From Planctomycetota bacterium (lineage in GTDB: Bacteria; Planctomycetota; UBA8742; UBA2392), in the NCBI GenBank assembly GCA_020425605.1, contig JAGQRH010000015.1, positions 1-64,000 on the forward strand: DNA of 64,000 nucleotides, read 5' to 3'. The translations under genes were made by a program, and so were the position numbers. Below the pieces are notes generated by a model. That model was not told where the DNA came from, ran no database searches, and saw only the letters and a list, made by a program, of their open reading frames with translations. Shown here piece after piece: positions 35,491 to 44,629 of this stretch; position 1 is the stretch's first letter; every line of letters begins with the position of its first letter.

Positions 35491-36198
35491 ATGGCTGAAG
35501 ACAGCTCCAAGCGCAATCGCATCTCGACTATTGTCGCCGTTCTGTCCGTGATTGCAGGCGGACTGCTGGTGCTGTTCGTGCTCGCGGTACTGGGCGTGGT
35601 GCCGCTAACCCGAGGGTTGTACCTGGGGCCACTGATATGGACCGCTGCGACCGGATTGCTGGGCTTGACCCGGTTGAGGCCCGTGCCGGTGATTGTGCTC
35701 TCCTTCATGGCCGGAGTTGCCGTGTTGGGATTGCTCATCGCGATGAACTTCAAAGCCGTGCGCGTTGAAGGACAAAGCATGGAGCCGACACTGGTACCAG
35801 GCGACGTTCTGCTGGTCGACCTGACCGAGCCGCCATCGGCACGCTACGGCATCTATGTTCTGGATGTTGAAGGCGAGCGGCACAACCCGCTCATCAAGAG
35901 GCTGGTCGGATTGCCCGGAGAAGAGGTTGACGCACGCTACGGACGGGTCTTCGCAGACAAACTGGAGGTGTATCCACGAGATGGAACGCCTGCGGATACC
36001 TGGAACAAGGAACGACCTGCTTATGCCCGATTCTACGACCGCGCGCTGGAACTGGCGGAGCAGGAGTACTTCTTCCTGGGCGACAATCCGCCCGACAGCC
36101 GTGACAGCCGCGAGTTCGGGCCTGTGCAACGCGACGGAGTGGAAGGCCGCGTGGTCTGGAGCCTGCGGGGAAGCCATGGCTTCGGCCACGTAGACTAG
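35491..36198 (+). CDS. lepB: Signal peptidase I
   Basis: 235 residues from the ATG at 35491. Three hydrophobic segments (~12-36, 43-60, 66-85) precede the catalytic part. Ser96 lies in VEGQSMEPTL and Lys136 in LIKRLVGLPGE, the Ser/Lys dyad of type I signal peptidases. The C-terminal box is FFLGDNPPDSRDSREFGPV. The first two segments are more than most homologues have, so the topology deserves care. It would cleave the many Ala-x-Ala signal peptides in this window at the outer face of the inner membrane. Confidence 0.92.
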   Translation: MAEDSSKRNRISTIVAVLSVIAGGLLVLFVLAVLGVVPLTRGLYLGPLIWTAATGLLGLTRLRPVPVIVLSFMAGVAVLGLLIAMNFKAVRVEGQSMEPTLVPGDVLLVDLTEPPSARYGIYVLDVEGERHNPLIKRLVGLPGEEVDARYGRVFADKLEVYPRDGTPADTWNKERPAYARFYDRALELAEQEYFFLGDNPPDSRDSREFGPVQRDGVEGRVVWSLRGSHGFGHVD

Positions 36199-36212
36199 CC
36201 GGCTCAAATGCC

Positions 36213-36240
36213 AACCGGGGCGCCTGTTGGCACCCCGGTT
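36213..36240 (+). terminator. Intrinsic terminator after lepB
   Basis: AACCGGGGCGCC pairs with GGCACCCCGGTT (one G-T pair) around a TGTT loop and is followed by TGTTAACT. It starts 15 bases after the lepB stop. Confidence 0.7.
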
Positions 36241-36265
36241 TGTTAACTCGCCTCTGGAAGGGGTT

Positions 36266-36291
36266 GGGGGCAGCGGGCGATCGCTGCCCCC
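36266..36291 (-). terminator. Hairpin downstream of porin gene
   Basis: GGGGGCAGCG and CGCTGCCCCC form a perfect 10-bp stem 50 bases past the porin stop on the minus strand. There is no clear U tract, so the call is moderate. Confidence 0.45.
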
Positions 36292-36340
36292 GTCCAGGTT
36301 TCCAAGCAAGGCATGGCATTGGATCCTGGGAAACCGCTTC

Positions 36341-37783
36341 CTAGAAGATCCACTGCAGCTGCAGGCGGACGATCCACAGGTCATTGTGGTCGGCCCCTGA
36401 GCCACCCAGCGTGCCGCCGCCGAGAACGCGGTTCGGCAGGCTGTTGTAAACACCGTCAAGGCTGCGTGCGCCCGAGCCGTTGTCCGGACGAAGCGCAAGC
36501 TGCTGGCTGACCATCAGGACGTCAAAAGTCAGCTTCAGGTTGTCGCCCTGCAGGTAGTAGTTGACCGACAGACCAATTTCCGTCGCGTCCGGACGCAGCG
36601 CAAAGGAACGCGGGTTGCCCGCAGCGCTGGTGCCGCCCTGCCAGAAGTCTTCAGCGTTCAGCATGCCGAAGCGGATGCCGACGTTGAACTGCTTCGGAAG
36701 GATAAAGTAGCTGACGTCCACGGTGAAGCCGCTGTCTTCGAGGTTGCCGACGCTTGCCTGGTGGTCAGGGCTGAAGCGGTTGGCACCGCGGTTGTGGAAC
36801 TCGCTGTGGCGCCAGAAGTAGGCGACGTCCAGGCTCAGTCCGTGCCAGCGGAAGTGGCCGTCGATGGTGATGGCCCAGGTGTCCTGGTTGGTGCGGAAAC
36901 GACCCGATGCAGTCGCGGTAGCGACAGTGTCGCCGCGGATACCGGCTTCGTCAGCGTCGTAGCCGCTCGTGAACCAGTTGACCGCAAGGCCGATGGCGAA
37001 CAGCACGGCGTCGTACTCGTCTTCGCCGCGCATGTCGTTGAGGCTGTGCTTGATATCGCCCAACGGGTGCGTCTCAAGACGCAGGTTGAGCATCATTTCG
37101 CCGTCAACGAGGTTGCTGAAGGTGTCACTGACCCGTTTGACGTCCGCGTTGCGGAAATCATCGTTGTCCTTGAGCACGCCGTTGAAGATGCCGATCTCGT
37201 ACTTCAGCCAGGTGATGTCTTCACCGACCTTGCCGTCGATGTTGATGCCCTTGGCGAAGTCCTGGTTGAACACTTCGTTGACGTAGCTGCGGTCAACGAA
37301 CTGCTGGCTGCCCGAGCTGGTCATCTCTTCCCAGTTCCAAGCCAGCTTGAACTGGCCGGCCTTGACGTTGATGTACTGCATCACCGCCCAGCGGAACCAT
37401 GCTTCTTCGACGATCTCGTCACCGCCGCCCGCAAAGGTCAGGGTGACCTTGTACTGGAATTCCTTCTGGAAGATGAAGCCGCTGAATGCGGTCTTGACGC
37501 GGCGAATACGGAAGTTGATGAAGTCCCTGCCGTTCTGTCCGTGTCCGCCGTTTGCTACTTCGTTCTGATACGTAAGACGGAACTGCACGCGTGTGGTCAT
37601 GCGCAGCTCAAACCCGTCCGTCGTAAAGACCAGACCCTTCTTGCCTAGCGTTGCGTCAGCAGCACCTTCACCGCCACTGCGGTGAACCGTGCCCAAGTCA
37701 TCGCTGTCTTGCGCCATCGCCGGCGCAGCCAGCAGCCCGATACCGCAAAGCAATATCAGGGCCATAGCCAGAAACTTACTCAT
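36341..37783 (-). CDS. OprO/P-type outer membrane porin, copy 1
   Basis: 480 residues. The ATG at 37783 follows AAGGAG. The signal peptide is MSKFLAMALILLCGIGLLAAPAMAQ. The mature part is a repeated amphipathic beta-strand protein with the features of phosphate-selective porin O/P (VQFRLTYQNEVANGGHGQNG, FQYKVTLTF, GIFNGVL) and ends in LQLQWIF, with the terminal Phe required for BAM-dependent insertion. Phosphate, pyrophosphate or another anion could be the substrate; selectivity cannot be read. It is closest to copy 3 (39473-40915), sharing length, signal peptide and the GKKGLVFTTDGFELR start. Confidence 0.85.
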   Translation of the reverse strand: MSKFLAMALILLCGIGLLAAPAMAQDSDDLGTVHRSGGEGAADATLGKKGLVFTTDGFELRMTTRVQFRLTYQNEVANGGHGQNGRDFINFRIRRVKTAFSGFIFQKEFQYKVTLTFAGGGDEIVEEAWFRWAVMQYINVKAGQFKLAWNWEEMTSSGSQQFVDRSYVNEVFNQDFAKGINIDGKVGEDITWLKYEIGIFNGVLKDNDDFRNADVKRVSDTFSNLVDGEMMLNLRLETHPLGDIKHSLNDMRGEDEYDAVLFAIGLAVNWFTSGYDADEAGIRGDTVATATASGRFRTNQDTWAITIDGHFRWHGLSLDVAYFWRHSEFHNRGANRFSPDHQASVGNLEDSGFTVDVSYFILPKQFNVGIRFGMLNAEDFWQGGTSAAGNPRSFALRPDATEIGLSVNYYLQGDNLKLTFDVLMVSQQLALRPDNGSGARSLDGVYNSLPNRVLGGGTLGGSGADHNDLWIVRLQLQWIF

Positions 37784-37990
37784 GGAATGCTCTCCTTTTC
37801 CGAATCTCACACTGCCTGCCTGCACAGGAATGGGCAGAAGGTATGGAGTGAGTCGGTGGATACGCAACGGAGACTGTGTGGATTGACTAAACTCGAACGG
37901 CGCGGCAACACGTTCCTCAACCGGCCTTAACAAAAAGCGACAAATCGCCGTCTCTTGGGCCGAAGGACGTCTTGACACGTCAAGCTTTTA

Positions 37991-39373
37991 TCAGAAGATC
38001 CACTGCACCTGAAAACGCACGATCCAGAGTACGTCGTGGTCCGCATTTGCACGGCTTTGGCCCAGCAGCCCGTTGCGGGTCTGCGGGTCATTGTAGACGC
38101 CTGAGAGGTACGGCCCGCCCTTGTAGCTGTAGGCCAGTTGCTGATCTATGTAGACGATATCCAGGCTGAATTTCAGACGCTCACCTTGCAGCAGGTAGCT
38201 GGCATTGAAGCCGTATTCCATGGCGTCCGGGCGAATCGCGCGCTGCTGAAGGTCTGTCTGGCTAAGCGCGGCGTCCGCACCCCAGAACTCGTCTGCGTCC
38301 ACGCTGCTGACGCGGAAGGCCACGTTCAGGTCGATCAGGTGGATGTAGTAAGAGGCTTCAAACGTCCAGCCTGAGTCTTCGAGGTCGCCGATTCCCCGTT
38401 TGTTGCTGTTGTCGAATGCGTTGATTCCCTTGTTGTGGAACTGGGTTGTGCGCCAATAGACGGCCACGTCGACGGCAATGCCGTACCAGCGGAAGTGGCC
38501 ATCCAGGGTGACGGCCAGTGTTTCCTGGCTTACACGCGGGCGGCCAGAGCCTGTGGTCGTGGCACCGCTGTCGTTGCGCAGGTCTGCGTTGTCGACTCGG
38601 CTGAACAGCAGATTCGCGCCGGCGCCGAATGCCAGCAGAAGCTGATCATGCTCGTCTTCTGATCTGCGGTCGCCGAGTCCGTAGTCCATGAGCCCGAATG
38701 GATGAGTCTCAACCCGCGTGTTGAACATCAGCTCGTTGTCGATCAGGGTGCTGAATGAGTCACTCGTCAACGCCCCATCCTTGTTGCGGAAGTCATCCTG
38801 GGCGGCCAGGACGCCGTTGTAGATGCCGAACCAGTACTTCACCCAGGGAACGTCCGTACCGAACTGGCCATCAAGCCAGACTCCCTTGCCGTAGTCCTGG
38901 TTGAAGACCTCGTTGGCGTAGCTGCGTTCCTGAAAGTTCAGGTTAAGCGCGTCAACCTGCTCTTCCCAGTTCCAGCGTACGGCGGCCTGGCCGCCGCTGA
39001 CGTTCAGAAACTGGTGGAAGGCCCAACGCAATTGGGCTACTTCAATCATCTCGCTTGCCGGGCGAGCGAAGTTGAGGCGAACCTGGTACTGAAAGGCCGG
39101 GTCGTAGATATGGCCCTGAAACTCGAGCTTGGCTCGGGCGACCCGGAAGTTGCGGAAATCACGCCCGTTGGACCCGCCCCGCCCTCTCTGGCCGACTTCT
39201 TCCTGGATGGTCAGGCGGAACTGCACGTACGTCTGCACGCGAATCGAGAAGCCTTCGGTCTCGAACTTCAGGCTACGTGCTTCAAGAGTTGTAGTCGTAA
39301 CGGTTTGCGCCGAAAGGGCACCCGCAGAAATCAGAACCAGAAAGCAAGCGATGTTCAGCCCGATACGCGTCAT
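37991..39373 (-). CDS. OprO/P-type outer membrane porin, copy 2 (divergent)
   Basis: 460 residues with AGGGGG before the ATG. The signal peptide is MTRIGLNIACFLVLISAGALSAQ. It is collinear with the two flanking porins (VQFRLTIQEEVG, FQYQVRLNF, FGIYNGVL, ending FQVQWIF) but lacks their acidic N-terminal leader segment and differs at many positions. It is therefore an older duplicate sitting between two more similar copies. It ends 208 bp upstream of copy 1, leaving room for a separate copy 1 promoter. Confidence 0.83.
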   Translation of the reverse strand: MTRIGLNIACFLVLISAGALSAQTVTTTTLEARSLKFETEGFSIRVQTYVQFRLTIQEEVGQRGRGGSNGRDFRNFRVARAKLEFQGHIYDPAFQYQVRLNFARPASEMIEVAQLRWAFHQFLNVSGGQAAVRWNWEEQVDALNLNFQERSYANEVFNQDYGKGVWLDGQFGTDVPWVKYWFGIYNGVLAAQDDFRNKDGALTSDSFSTLIDNELMFNTRVETHPFGLMDYGLGDRRSEDEHDQLLLAFGAGANLLFSRVDNADLRNDSGATTTGSGRPRVSQETLAVTLDGHFRWYGIAVDVAVYWRTTQFHNKGINAFDNSNKRGIGDLEDSGWTFEASYYIHLIDLNVAFRVSSVDADEFWGADAALSQTDLQQRAIRPDAMEYGFNASYLLQGERLKFSLDIVYIDQQLAYSYKGGPYLSGVYNDPQTRNGLLGQSRANADHDVLWIVRFQVQWIF

Positions 39374-39423
39374 GGATCGCCCCCTGAACCGGCCCGGAGT
39401 CTAGAGAATCGAAGGTTAAAGCG

Positions 39424-39451
39424 AAAGGGCGGCCGTGATCGGCCGCCCTTT
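39424..39451 (-). terminator. Hairpin terminator after porin copy 3
   Basis: A perfect 12-bp stem, AAAGGGCGGCCG / CGGCCGCCCTTT, with a TGAT loop, 21 bases past the copy 3 stop. On the minus strand it is followed by CGCTTTAACC. Confidence 0.7.
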
Positions 39452-39472
39452 GCTTAGAGACATAAACGATTC

Positions 39473-40915
39473 TTAGAAGATCCACTGCAGCTGCAGACGG
39501 ACAATCCAAAGATCGTTGTGGTCGGCGTCGTTCACGCCACCGATACCGCCGCCAAAGGCTGCGCGGGACGGCGGAGCGTTGTAGACACCGTCGAGACCGC
39601 CGTTCGCGGCCGCGACAGGAAGCTGCTGGCTGACCATGATGATGTCCAGGGTAAGCTTCAGGTTCTCGCCCTGGATGTAGTAGTTGACGCACAGGCCAAG
39701 CTCGGTGGTGTCCGGACGGTTGCCGAACACGCGAGCGTTGCCGCTGGCCGACCAGAAGTCGTCTGCGTTCAGCATGTCGAAACGAACGCCAACGCTGAGC
39801 TGGTTGACCAGGATCATGTAAGCAACTTCAAAGGTGAAGCCCGAGTCCGTGATGTTCGCGATACCAGCGCCGCTGGTCGGATCGAACGTGTTGCGGCCAC
39901 GGTTGTGGAACTCGGTGTGGCGCCAGTAGAACGCAGCGTCCACGCTCAGGCCGTGCCAGCGGAAGTGGCCGTCCATGGTGAAGGACAGCGTGTCCTGGCT
40001 GGTGCGGAAACGGCCGGAAGCCGTGGCACCGAGACCGGAGTTGTCCAGACGGGCGTTGCTAGCACCGCCGTAGGTGGTGTTGGCATCGTAGCCGCTCAGG
40101 AACCAGTTGACGCCAAGACCGATGGCGAACAGGACCTGATTGTACTCGTCTTCGCCGCGCATGTCGTTCATGCCACGCGCCACTTCACCCAGCGGGTGCG
40201 TCTCGAGGCGAAGGTTGATCATCATTTCGCCGTCGACAACGTTGCTGAAGGTGTCTGCGTTGATGGCCTGGTCGTTGTTGCGGTAGTCCGTGTTGGACCT
40301 GAGAGCGCCGTTGTAGACGCCAACCCAGTACTTCAGCCACGGGGTGTCTTCGCCAACCTGGCCGTCGATGGTGATACCCTTGCTGTAGCCTTCGTTGAAG
40401 ACCGCGTTGACAGCGCTGCGGTCAACGTGCTGCAGGCTACCGGAGCTGACGAGCTCTTCCCAGTTGAACTGGGTCTTGCTCTGGCCGGCGGTGATGTTGA
40501 TGTACTGCATCACGGCCCAGCGGAATGTGGCCACTTCAACGATGTTGTTGCCGCCCGAGGCCCAGTTCAGCAGAAGTTCGTACTGGAACTCCTTCTGAAA
40601 GATGTAGCCAACGAACTTGGTCTTGGCGCGACGGATGCGGAAGTTGATGAAATCCCGACCGTTCGTGCCGTTGCTGCCGTTCGCTACCTCGTTCTGGTAG
40701 GTCAGGCGGAACTGAACGCGGGTGGTTACGCGGAGCTCAAAGCCGTCCGTCGTAAACACCAGCCCCTTTTTGCCCAACGTGGTGTCTGCGGAACCTTCCG
40801 CACCACCGCGCTGGATTGAGCCGACGTCGTCGGCTTCGGACTGAGCCATCGCCGGCGCAGCCCATAGCCCCGCACTCATCATGAGTGCCAGAGCCATCCA
40901 CCAAAATTTTGCCAT
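39473..40915 (-). CDS. OprO/P-type outer membrane porin, copy 3
   Basis: 480 residues. The ATG at 40915 follows GGGAG at eight bases. The signal peptide is MAKFWWMALALMMSAGLWAAPAMAQ. Mature features match copy 1: GKKGLVFTTDGFELR, VQFRLTYQNEVANG, WVGVYNGAL, and the end LQLQWIF. A hairpin terminator separates it from copy 2, so copy 3 is probably its own transcript from a long upstream region. Copies 1 and 3 have the same length and similar leaders, which suggests recent duplication or gene conversion. Confidence 0.85.
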   Translation of the reverse strand: MAKFWWMALALMMSAGLWAAPAMAQSEADDVGSIQRGGAEGSADTTLGKKGLVFTTDGFELRVTTRVQFRLTYQNEVANGSNGTNGRDFINFRIRRAKTKFVGYIFQKEFQYELLLNWASGGNNIVEVATFRWAVMQYINITAGQSKTQFNWEELVSSGSLQHVDRSAVNAVFNEGYSKGITIDGQVGEDTPWLKYWVGVYNGALRSNTDYRNNDQAINADTFSNVVDGEMMINLRLETHPLGEVARGMNDMRGEDEYNQVLFAIGLGVNWFLSGYDANTTYGGASNARLDNSGLGATASGRFRTSQDTLSFTMDGHFRWHGLSVDAAFYWRHTEFHNRGRNTFDPTSGAGIANITDSGFTFEVAYMILVNQLSVGVRFDMLNADDFWSASGNARVFGNRPDTTELGLCVNYYIQGENLKLTLDIIMVSQQLPVAAANGGLDGVYNAPPSRAAFGGGIGGVNDADHNDLWIVRLQLQWIF

Positions 40916-41657
40916 GCCTTGCTCTCCCAATAGACCAGAAAACCCGTTTAGTCCGTCCGTCGCTGCTGCAGGAGAACTCAAACACGACCCTTTCCGATGC
41001 GCGTCTGAGCCACAAGCAGATGTCAATTCCTGACAAGCAGGCAGACCATAGAACCACTTAATGCCGCGTCAACTACGTTCTAACGCCATTTTGACGCAGT
41101 CCTCACAATTGCAGACGCGAGACAAATACCCCCTCTCACGTCATTCCGCAACTACGAAATCCAGCGCTTACAAGCCCTGGCAAGATTTCATCGGCTGACT
41201 GCGTCCGATAACTTTCATGATTCTGAAAGGAATCTGAAAGCAATCTTTGCCCGCGCCTCTTTCGGCCGCGTGCCCCGAGGTCACTACCCTCCTTTCCAAA
41301 CGGCGGCAATGAGCCAGCCGTCCGCGGCCGGGACCGGGCCGGAAGACACGATTGTAGGCGGGTTTGCCCCCCAAGCCTGATTCGAAACTCCTCGCCGATC
41401 GCCCGGCAGAGCCGTTCCGTTAGTTACTGACACACCGGCGCACGCTAACTTTGCAACGTGTGCGATGCAAGGGCCTTCTGTTCAAAAAGGAATGTTCGAG
41501 CCGACAAAAAGCCCTGCAATTTCGCCAGCCAAGGCTCCTGTTTTCCGAATAACATGCGTCCCAGCGTCGTTGCGCCCCATGCACTGCAGCGCGATTGAGC
41601 TAGGATGGTCACAACTGCCGCGGCACGCACAAGATTATTGAAGAAGGAAGAACAGAG
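40916..41657. other. Long divergent regulatory region between porin and kinase operon
   Basis: A 742-bp gap. The short frames in it (41168-41374 and 41445-41630, minus strand) are Arg-rich and unconvincing. It should hold the porin copy 3 promoter (candidate at 41045-41072) and the promoter of the kinase operon. An imperfect inverted repeat, CGCACG/CGTGTGCG, lies near 41432-41465. Its length is notable for a dense genome. Confidence 0.4.
41045..41072 (-). promoter_or_regulatory. Candidate sigma70-type promoter for porin copy 3
   Basis: On the minus strand, TTGACG (41067-41072), a 16-base spacer and TATGGT (41045-41050) form a plausible promoter. It would give a leader of about 125 bases before the ATG at 40915. 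Confidence 0.3.
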
Positions 41658-44588
41658 TTGCCAGGAGCCTCAGACTCAGGCCTGCACATTCGCCCGCTGC
41701 CCCGACTCGGGCAGGAGATCGGACGTTTCCTGATTGAGCGCGAGCTTCCGCGCGGCGGGCAGGCCCGTGTCTACCGCGCCTGGCAGACCGACCTTCAGCG
41801 CCCGGTTGCGCTGAAACTGCTGCCCAGCAGCTATGCCTCGGACAATGACGCCTCCGCCCGCTTCAAACGGGAAATAGAAAACGTCGCGCGCATCAGTCAT
41901 CCGAATATCGTGCGGGTCTACGACGCCGGCGAGATCGAGGGCCAGCCCTTCTTCACCATGGAGTTCCTGGAAGGCCAGGACGCCGATCACATGGTCAAGC
42001 GCGGCGCCATGGACCCGGACGAAGCCGCCAGCGTGATCGAGGCCGTGGCGCGCGGAGTGCAGCAGGCCCATGCGGCCGGCATCATCCACCGCGACATCAA
42101 GCCCGGCAACATCATCCTGCGAAAGGACGATACGCCCGTCTTGACCGACTTCGGTCTGGCGCAGGACCTTACGCACACGGATCAACTGACGCAAACCGGC
42201 ATCAGCATGGGCACTCCGGCTTACATGGCACCGGAGCAGGCTCGCGGTGAGCGCGATCGCGTCGGCAAACGCAGTGACATTTACGCACTTGGCGCCACGC
42301 TGTTCAGCCTGCTGACCGGCAAGCGCCCGGTCGAGGGCGAAACGACCTACGAGTTGATGCTCAAGGTTGCCGAAAGCCAGGGGCCCAAGTGGCCACGCGA
42401 AGCCATTGAGGACGTACCCGCCGACCTGCGAGCCATTGTTGAGATGGCGATGCAGAACGACCCGGGCAAACGCTACGAAAGCGCGGCCGACCTCGCCGAC
42501 GACCTGGAGCGATTCCTGCACGGCGAGTGGGTTGTCGCCCGCACACGCAGCCCTCTGGCCAAGATGTGGGTACGCTCGCGGCGCTATCTTCCGGTCGCCG
42601 CCATTGTGATCGTCACGCTCTCCCTTGCGGCCGGCATGGTCTACACGGGGCTGAACCCACAGCAGTCAGACAATTCAGAGGGCGCGATCCTCGGCAATCC
42701 GCTGGACCTTTCGAAGGACTTCACCGAACGATCCGGCGAAGAGCTTGAATCCCTGTTCGATCCCAAGCGCGACGGCAGCTGGACCAAGTCCGGCGCCAGC
42801 GTGCGTCGCGGCGAAGTCGGTGAGCTGGTCCTGACGAGATCCGGCGACGAGCCTCTGCTGATTTCACCAAAGGCCCCGCAATGCTGGGGCGATTTCACCC
42901 TGCAGACGGATTTCCAGCTGGTCGGAACCGGGGGCGAGCTGGCGCTGCTCGTTGGCATGCCGGACAGCGCCGACTTGAACGAGACGGCCTACGTGATTGC
43001 GCTCGGGGCTCAGTCCCCCGATCGCCTTGAGCTCAGGAGGCTGGGTGCCGCTGTATTCAGCAGCTACCGGCCGGGCGCTGACAAGTTGCTGCAGGACGGG
43101 GTCTGGTACCGTGCAGTGGTTACCCGCAGCGGCCAACGGCTCGAGTTCTCGCTGTTGCAGGTGACCGGCTCAATTCCGGTCGCGTCCTTTGTATATGAAG
43201 ACGACTTCCCCGCCCTGGTGAGCGGGCAGTCGCCGGAGGGGCCGTTCACCCGCCAGCGTTTCGGCATCAGCGCGCGCTCGACAGTTCTCAGCATCCGCGA
43301 CGTGACGGTAAGCCACCGCGACAACCAGCACTCCACCGAGCAGCTGCTGTTCAGTGTAGGCCAGTATACCGAAGCCGAATTACGCCTCTCCGCCCGCCTG
43401 AGTGAGCCGTTGCCGGGTAATGCCGATTCCACAGCGAGAAACGACCGTGCAGCCATGCTTTACCTGCGCGCGCGCTGCCGGGTGCCGATGGGGCAAGTGA
43501 CGGAAGCTCTGCAGGACTGCTTTGATGCAAAGTTGCTGCTCAATGACAGTGATCTGCGGGCCCGGGTATTCTTGCTCAGCTCACAGCTTGCGACTCTTCA
43601 GGCGGATGACGATGCCGCACTGGCACAACTGCGCGTCGCGCAGTTCAACGGCAGCGGCGTGTTCTCATCGCGGGTTTACCACGATGCCTATGGTCGCGGT
43701 CTGGAACTTGAGGCCACGGCTCCGGAGCGCGCCCTGCCTTACTTTGACTGGACGGCCGCAAACGCTCTGGGCAGTCCATGGCTGGTCTGCGACTCACTTT
43801 ATCGCAGCGCACGGCTCCGCCTCGCACAACCTGAAACACGCCCGCAGGCAGTGGCCGCGCTGGAGCGCATCGAAAGCGCGAACTACCAGCGCTTCGGCGC
43901 GACGTTCGCACCCGCCATGGTGCAGTTGTTTGAACTGCGCTGGGAGTCGATCTCAGGTGCCGCACCAAACACGTCCGGCATTGCAGACGCCGCGGACTGG
44001 CTGGCCGCAGTCGTGCAGGGGTACGGTGTTGACAACACGCTATTGATCGAGCCCCTGGTACGCGCGGCATGGATGGGGCGACTCGCATCTGAGCCTGCAG
44101 ATCCCACGCTTTGGAACAAGGCTGACACCTGGCTGAACGCGGCGGCCGATGCAGGCGCCAGCCCGATCTGGCTCGAATTCCAGCGCGCCTTGATGCAGTT
44201 CGAGCGCCCGCGCGGCATTTCCATCGAAGATCGCATTGATGCCTGGCGTGAACTTGCGGCCAAGCTCGATGTGTCAGAGCCTGACAATGGCGTGCTGATT
44301 GCTGTCAGCGACTATTTCATCGGCTCGCCTACCGACCCCGGTGACCAGACACGACGTAATGACGTGCTGTTGCGGGCATTACGACGCGAATTCAACGAAG
44401 CCCCGGCCTGGTGGTACGGTGCGGCCGACGCGGACACCATGGCCGATTACTGCATCGCACTGTTCGAAGCGCAATCGAGCCGCGAGGCCGCCGCCACGCG
44501 CCTCGAAAAGGCTGCCGCCCGCAAGGGCGCAGGCGCGCTAGCCCTTCTGAAGGGCCGCGCCAATCGCTGGCTGCCTTTCCAGGGTTAG
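41658..44588 (+). CDS. Transmembrane Ser/Thr protein kinase with lectin-like/TPR-like sensor region
   Basis: 976 residues. A TTG start follows AAGGAAG at seven bases. Residues ~20-290 are a Hanks-type kinase: Lys53, HRDIKPGN (Asp146), DFG (164-166), GTPAYMAPEQ. The glycine loop is PRGGQARVY, degenerate in its first half. One membrane span (310-331) leads outward. Residues ~350-525 look like a concanavalin/3-keto-disaccharide-hydrolase-type beta sandwich (WGDFTLQTDFQLVGTGGELALLV). Residues ~540-976 are helical and TPR-like. It heads a run of four same-strand genes (41658-50897) with gaps of 41, 2 and -4 bases, probably an operon. The extracytoplasmic part may sense a glycan or protein ligand; this is an inference. 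Confidence 0.88.
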   Translation: MPGASDSGLHIRPLPRLGQEIGRFLIERELPRGGQARVYRAWQTDLQRPVALKLLPSSYASDNDASARFKREIENVARISHPNIVRVYDAGEIEGQPFFTMEFLEGQDADHMVKRGAMDPDEAASVIEAVARGVQQAHAAGIIHRDIKPGNIILRKDDTPVLTDFGLAQDLTHTDQLTQTGISMGTPAYMAPEQARGERDRVGKRSDIYALGATLFSLLTGKRPVEGETTYELMLKVAESQGPKWPREAIEDVPADLRAIVEMAMQNDPGKRYESAADLADDLERFLHGEWVVARTRSPLAKMWVRSRRYLPVAAIVIVTLSLAAGMVYTGLNPQQSDNSEGAILGNPLDLSKDFTERSGEELESLFDPKRDGSWTKSGASVRRGEVGELVLTRSGDEPLLISPKAPQCWGDFTLQTDFQLVGTGGELALLVGMPDSADLNETAYVIALGAQSPDRLELRRLGAAVFSSYRPGADKLLQDGVWYRAVVTRSGQRLEFSLLQVTGSIPVASFVYEDDFPALVSGQSPEGPFTRQRFGISARSTVLSIRDVTVSHRDNQHSTEQLLFSVGQYTEAELRLSARLSEPLPGNADSTARNDRAAMLYLRARCRVPMGQVTEALQDCFDAKLLLNDSDLRARVFLLSSQLATLQADDDAALAQLRVAQFNGSGVFSSRVYHDAYGRGLELEATAPERALPYFDWTAANALGSPWLVCDSLYRSARLRLAQPETRPQAVAALERIESANYQRFGATFAPAMVQLFELRWESISGAAPNTSGIADAADWLAAVVQGYGVDNTLLIEPLVRAAWMGRLASEPADPTLWNKADTWLNAAADAGASPIWLEFQRALMQFERPRGISIEDRIDAWRELAAKLDVSEPDNGVLIAVSDYFIGSPTDPGDQTRRNDVLLRALRREFNEAPAWWYGAADADTMADYCIALFEAQSSREAAATRLEKAAARKGAGALALLKGRANRWLPFQG

Positions 44589-44629
44589 CTCCCCTACGGG
44601 AATTGCGTTCCTTCCGCTATAAGCGGGGC

